64,000 nt of DNA, taken from NCBI RefSeq assembly GCF_004378255.1, contig NZ_SNQG01000003.1, positions 62,001-126,000 on the forward strand. Reading direction: 5' to 3'. The notes beneath the pieces are model-generated. The model saw only the letters and a program-made list of their open reading frames with translations. It made no database searches and had not been told where the DNA came from. The translations under genes were made by a program, and so were the position numbers. The DNA comes from Mucilaginibacter phyllosphaerae. Lineage in GTDB: Bacteria > Bacteroidota > Bacteroidia > Sphingobacteriales > Sphingobacteriaceae. Below, piece after piece: positions 61,497 through 64,000 of the stretch. The number at the start of each line of letters is the position of its first letter. The stretch's first letter is position 1.

Positions 61497-62577
61497 ATTT
61501 CAGATCCTCCAGCTTACTTTCTTCCAAAACCATCCGCTCGCTAACATTTTTGTGGTAAGCCCATTTTACCAGGCGGATATAACCGCCCTCAATTTCTATC
61601 CCGGTAATATCGCCGTCGTTAAAACAGCAGCAGCCGGTGTTAAAATAGGTATCCAGGTAGCCGTTAAAATCAGGCTGGGTGTTTCCTTTCAGGTGCAGGC
61701 TGGTTATCTTTTTTTCCAGTTCGGTAATTTTTAACACATCATGCGCTTTTTTAGCATTATCCAGGCCGGTGTAAAGGATCTCCAGCTGGGTTAACGATTT
61801 AAAAACCGGCTGGTGCGTATGCCCGGTTATCAGCAGCATGTTTTTACGCTTACTGCTCCATTCATACATCATCCGGTTATGATCTGTTTTTAACTGATTG
61901 TTATATGCCGGCGTATTGGGGTTGATGCGCAGGAACCCCTGCAGCGGCCCCCATACATCAGATACAAACCACTTGCTAAACCAATTGCCATCGCTCTGCA
62001 GGTCGCCCTGGTGGCCGTGGGTCATAAAAATTTCTAATGGCTGGTTATTGATGCTGGTTTTTAAAATAACACCTTCATATACATGGATGGTTTTGCCGTA
62101 GATCTGCAGCAAACTAATTGCAGCCAGCGGGTCGTTGCCCCAGTACAAGTCGTGGTTGCCAAATATCTTTACAAAGCGGTCGTCGTTAATAAACAGTTTT
62201 TCTTTCTTAAACGTAGCTTTATTATGGCGTTTAACACTGATGAACAGGTTTTCCCAAAGTTCTTCGCTATCGCCAAGGTTTATATAAATAAACTGCTGCT
62301 GGTTATAATGATCGAGCGCTGCCAGATAGTTTTTAGCCGACCGGGCAAACATATCTGCACCATCCCTGGCGCCCTTGTGCTGGTCGGACAGGATGATGAA
62401 CCTGTCTTTATCCATCTCGAACGGGATCACCAGCCCCTTTTTACCGGGCTTTACCATTATGTTTTTATACAGCGCGCCCAGGGCCTTATTCACCCGTGCT
62501 TTGTTGGGGCGCGACGAAAACCTATCGGCCAGGGCAGAAACCGGTTTGTAGAGTAAGCGTTGTAAAAAACGGCGCAT
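61486..62577 (-). CDS. Metallophosphoesterase
   Basis: Calcineurin-like phosphoesterase of 363 residues. All five motifs are visible: FIILSDQHKGARDGADMF (D-x-H), YINLGDSEELWE (GDxxE), FGNHDLYWG (GNHD), MTHGHQGDLQSD and ITGHTHQPVF. No signal peptide; the N-terminus is basic. It is similar in size to UDP-2,3-diacylglucosamine pyrophosphatase-type proteins but the substrate is unknown. The last codons are encoded by an intergenic palindromic repeat. The ATG lies inside a terminator-like hairpin. Confidence 0.92.
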   Translation of the reverse strand: MRRFLQRLLYKPVSALADRFSSRPNKARVNKALGALYKNIMVKPGKKGLVIPFEMDKDRFIILSDQHKGARDGADMFARSAKNYLAALDHYNQQQFIYINLGDSEELWENLFISVKRHNKATFKKEKLFINDDRFVKIFGNHDLYWGNDPLAAISLLQIYGKTIHVYEGVILKTSINNQPLEIFMTHGHQGDLQSDGNWFSKWFVSDVWGPLQGFLRINPNTPAYNNQLKTDHNRMMYEWSSKRKNMLLITGHTHQPVFKSLTQLEILYTGLDNAKKAHDVLKITELEKKITSLHLKGNTQPDFNGYLDTYFNTGCCCFNDGDITGIEIEGGYIRLVKWAYHKNVSERMVLEESKLEDLKLQT

Positions 62578-62595
62578 GCAGGTTAAACATGCGCC
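62561..62595 (-). promoter_or_regulatory. Terminator-like hairpin over the start codon of the metallophosphoesterase gene
   Basis: On the minus strand GGCGCATG, a 9-base loop, and CATGCGCC form a perfect 8-bp stem followed by GTTTTTTACA. The 3' arm contains the start ATG (62575-62577), and the T-run lies in codons 3-5. This could act as an attenuator or block translation initiation. Confidence 0.5.
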
Positions 62596-62773
62596 GCCCT
62601 ATATTGTGTGATAAGGTATAATGATAAATGGAAAATGTTGGGCAGAATGCTCCGCCCGTCATTTCCTTCCATATGCTTCCCCCAAAGCATACATTTTTTT
62701 AAATATTATAAACAGCCTGTAGGTTTAATTGCTAAATCCGTTTTCAGCATCGCCGGGCAAATCAACTATTGAT
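62596..62773 (+). other. Possible structured leader or small RNA
   Basis: The spacer before the small frame at 62774 holds an imperfect hairpin (ATGGAAAATG... with ...CATTTCCTTCCAT, around 62625-62671) and a terminator-like one: TATGCTT (62672-62678) with AAGCATA (62685-62691), followed by CATTTTTTT. As both flanking genes are divergent, a terminator here has no obvious gene to serve, and a short transcript or attenuated leader of the right-hand genes is possible. Inference. Confidence 0.3.
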
Positions 62774-62881
62774 ATGCAAATCAAAATTGCGGATATACAG
62801 AAGCGGTTGAAAGAAGAAGAACACGGTAACCGGGTGGGTATTTATCTGATTAAATACCGTGAAAAAACGGTACTTATTTAA
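62774..62881 (+). CDS. Possible small protein, 35 residues
   Basis: The short frame starts with ATG and encodes a charged, helical product (MQIKIADIQKRLKEEEHGNR...) ending in a mixed hydrophobic, basic sequence. No family recognised. It is placed 59 bases before the next unrecognised gene on the same strand, so it may belong to the same transcript. The evidence is only the open frame and its amino-acid composition. Confidence 0.35.
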   Translation: MQIKIADIQKRLKEEEHGNRVGIYLIKYREKTVLI

Positions 62882-62940
62882 TGGGAGCGGATAGTAAGTT
62901 TGTATCAATCAATTTGTTTTTTTACTAAACCATAATCAAA

Positions 62941-63402
62941 ATGTTAACAAAAATTGTTAAAGAACCCACTTCAGATAAAGAGTTGCTAAACGGGGCTGAA
63001 GTTACCCAGGACCAATTGGACGGATTGTCTGGTAATTACTTTTTAAAAGTTCATGTCACTTCCAAGGGGCGGATACGCCGTATGGATGCATCTAATCCTG
63101 CGCCGTATCAGGATTTGGAAAAAAGGGATACTAAAACTATCTATTTTACAAAAGAAAAAATTGAAGAGCTTTTTAAAGATAATCCGGGCAGCGACGGGCT
63201 AAAGATTTACCTTGGGGTACATAATAAAGATATATATCCGGGTATCAGGGACGATAATTACGAAAACAAAGTTATGGTGGTTTTAGTGGCAACAAAAGGA
63301 GAGGCAGAAATGAAAGATGTAAACGATAAGGTAATGATAGCTGGTGTTAAAAGTGGCGGAATGGATAACGGCAAGCTATGCCCGCCGGATAAAACCTGTT
63401 AA
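62941..63402 (+). CDS. Hypothetical protein, 153 residues, with C-terminal Cys pair
   Basis: I do not recognise a family. The protein is soluble without signal peptide, with mixed alpha/beta character. It ends in a glycine-rich segment and a C-terminal CPPDKTC motif with Cys pair spaced by five residues, and KIYLGVHNKDIYPG in the middle. It is followed 9 bases later by an uncharacterised polytopic membrane protein, so both may act together. The ATG at 62941 follows an AT-rich leader. Confidence 0.7.
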   Translation: MLTKIVKEPTSDKELLNGAEVTQDQLDGLSGNYFLKVHVTSKGRIRRMDASNPAPYQDLEKRDTKTIYFTKEKIEELFKDNPGSDGLKIYLGVHNKDIYPGIRDDNYENKVMVVLVATKGEAEMKDVNDKVMIAGVKSGGMDNGKLCPPDKTC

Positions 63403-63411
63403 ACTTGCTAA

Positions 63412-64000
63412 ATGTTTAGGCGCCTGTATCTTGTATTTGAGTTAGTTGCTCTGTTAACTGTACTTTTTTGTTTTGACAAAATAAAAAAAACAGCGTATAA
63501 ATACTTTGCACCGTATCTGGCCTTTGTACTGATATATGAAGTTGGCTCTATAGAGAACTGGTTTGTAATAGATCACAAAAATTTGTGGATCTCAAATATT
63601 ACGCTCGACATTTTTTTTGTTTTTTATAGCGTATTCTTAACTCAGCTGATCAGGAGCATAAAGTTTAAGGGATGGATAAAATATATTATTATTTTATCCA
63701 TCCTGTTTTCCATAATAAATACGATATTCATTCAGGGCTTTTGGGAGTTAAATACCATCACTATTTTAATACAGTTTGTTATTCTGATTGCTTTAGCTTG
63801 CTTTTATTTTTACGAGCTGATGCTTCAGCCCAACTATGTATTTAATATTGCCAGTGGGCCCGGTTTTTGGATGAGTACAGGCGTGTTATTTTTTTGCCTT
63901 ACCGAGTTTTTATTTTATTCGGCATTTGCCTATATGGCCTACGAAAAAAATTATACGCATTATGATATCGTTCAGCTTGTATTATCTAATATAGCCAATG
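63412..64000 (+). CDS. Polytopic membrane protein (partial, continues past the right edge)
   Basis: The open frame starts with ATG 9 bases after the stop of the previous gene and remains open to the end of the window (196 codons). The product has about six hydrophobic helices (LVFELVALLTVLFCF, YLAFVLIYEVGSI, ISNITLDIFFVFYSVFL, IIIILSILFSIIN, ILIQFVILIALACFYFYELM, GPGFWMSTGVLFFCLTEFLFY). Such six- to seven-helix modules in Bacteroidota often precede or form the sensor part of histidine kinases. The rest is outside the window, so its role is open. Confidence 0.75.
   Translation, partial: MFRRLYLVFELVALLTVLFCFDKIKKTAYKYFAPYLAFVLIYEVGSIENWFVIDHKNLWISNITLDIFFVFYSVFLTQLIRSIKFKGWIKYIIILSILFSIINTIFIQGFWELNTITILIQFVILIALACFYFYELMLQPNYVFNIASGPGFWMSTGVLFFCLTEFLFYSAFAYMAYEKNYTHYDIVQLVLSNIAN

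Overview
The window looks like chromosomal DNA from a member of the Bacteroidota, most likely the family Sphingobacteriaceae (Mucilaginibacter/Pedobacter-like). The evidence is two SusC-type receptors (one with SusD), an ECF sigma/FecR pair, DUF1735, DUF4974, DUF4199 and DUF2007 proteins, and the lineage's TTG / TAnnTTTG (-33/-7) promoter motif upstream of several genes. Almost every gene is intact; only the first and last coding regions run off the ends. The genus is an inference.

Layout. 1-3457 (minus): ECF sigma factor, FecR anti-sigma and the N-terminal half of an STN-domain SusC receptor, a trans-envelope signalling set. 3652-3813: tRNA-Arg(CCT) with its own promoter and terminator. 3828-4667: a lipoprotein gene followed by an in-frame, glycine/alanine-rich continuation past its stop. 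4745-8273: metG, an LD-carboxypeptidase and DoxX. 8346-14051 (minus): a SusC/SusD/DUF1735 nutrient-uptake operon. 14197-16486: PadR regulator, PspC-domain membrane protein and a small exported protein. 16719-21773: a TonB-receptor-like beta-barrel protein and a convergent M14 peptidase, separated by a large palindrome. 21873-25854: recQ, murF and a YoeB-type toxin-antitoxin pair.

25826-30308: FAD oxidoreductase, membrane zinc peptidase, a secreted protein with 23-residue repeats, apaG and a dihydrouridine synthase. 30349-33210: CPBP protease, DUF2007, cdsA and psd, a membrane-lipid operon. 33285-33840: a tandem array of about 89-bp palindromic repeats. 33927-42648: single-domain response regulator, nitroreductase, peptidoglycan glycosyltransferase, Mrp and NifU-like Fe-S proteins, peptide deformylase, M16 peptidase, hypoxanthine phosphoribosyltransferase. 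42901-46402: a flavin amine/amino-acid oxidase directly followed by an indolepyruvate/pyruvate decarboxylase-like enzyme, a plausible two-step Ehrlich or indole-acetaldehyde pathway. 46453-53932: mfd, small membrane proteins, a Nif3 family protein and a coiled-coil zinc-ribbon protein. 54015-58068 (minus): birA, a DsbD split over two genes, and pfkA. 58116-61376: rsfS, ftsH and a LUD-domain protein. 61390-64000: 39-bp palindromic repeats, a metallophosphoesterase whose start codon lies in a terminator-like hairpin, and a small set of unrecognised genes at the right edge.

Most genes are ordinary housekeeping functions. The most unusual content is non-coding or at gene edges: three kinds of palindromic repeat, two of which supply stop codons of neighbouring genes; near-leaderless promoters; the possible nonsense-interrupted lipoprotein; and the unrecognised cluster at 62774-64000. 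I found no phage, CRISPR array, rRNA or insertion sequence.
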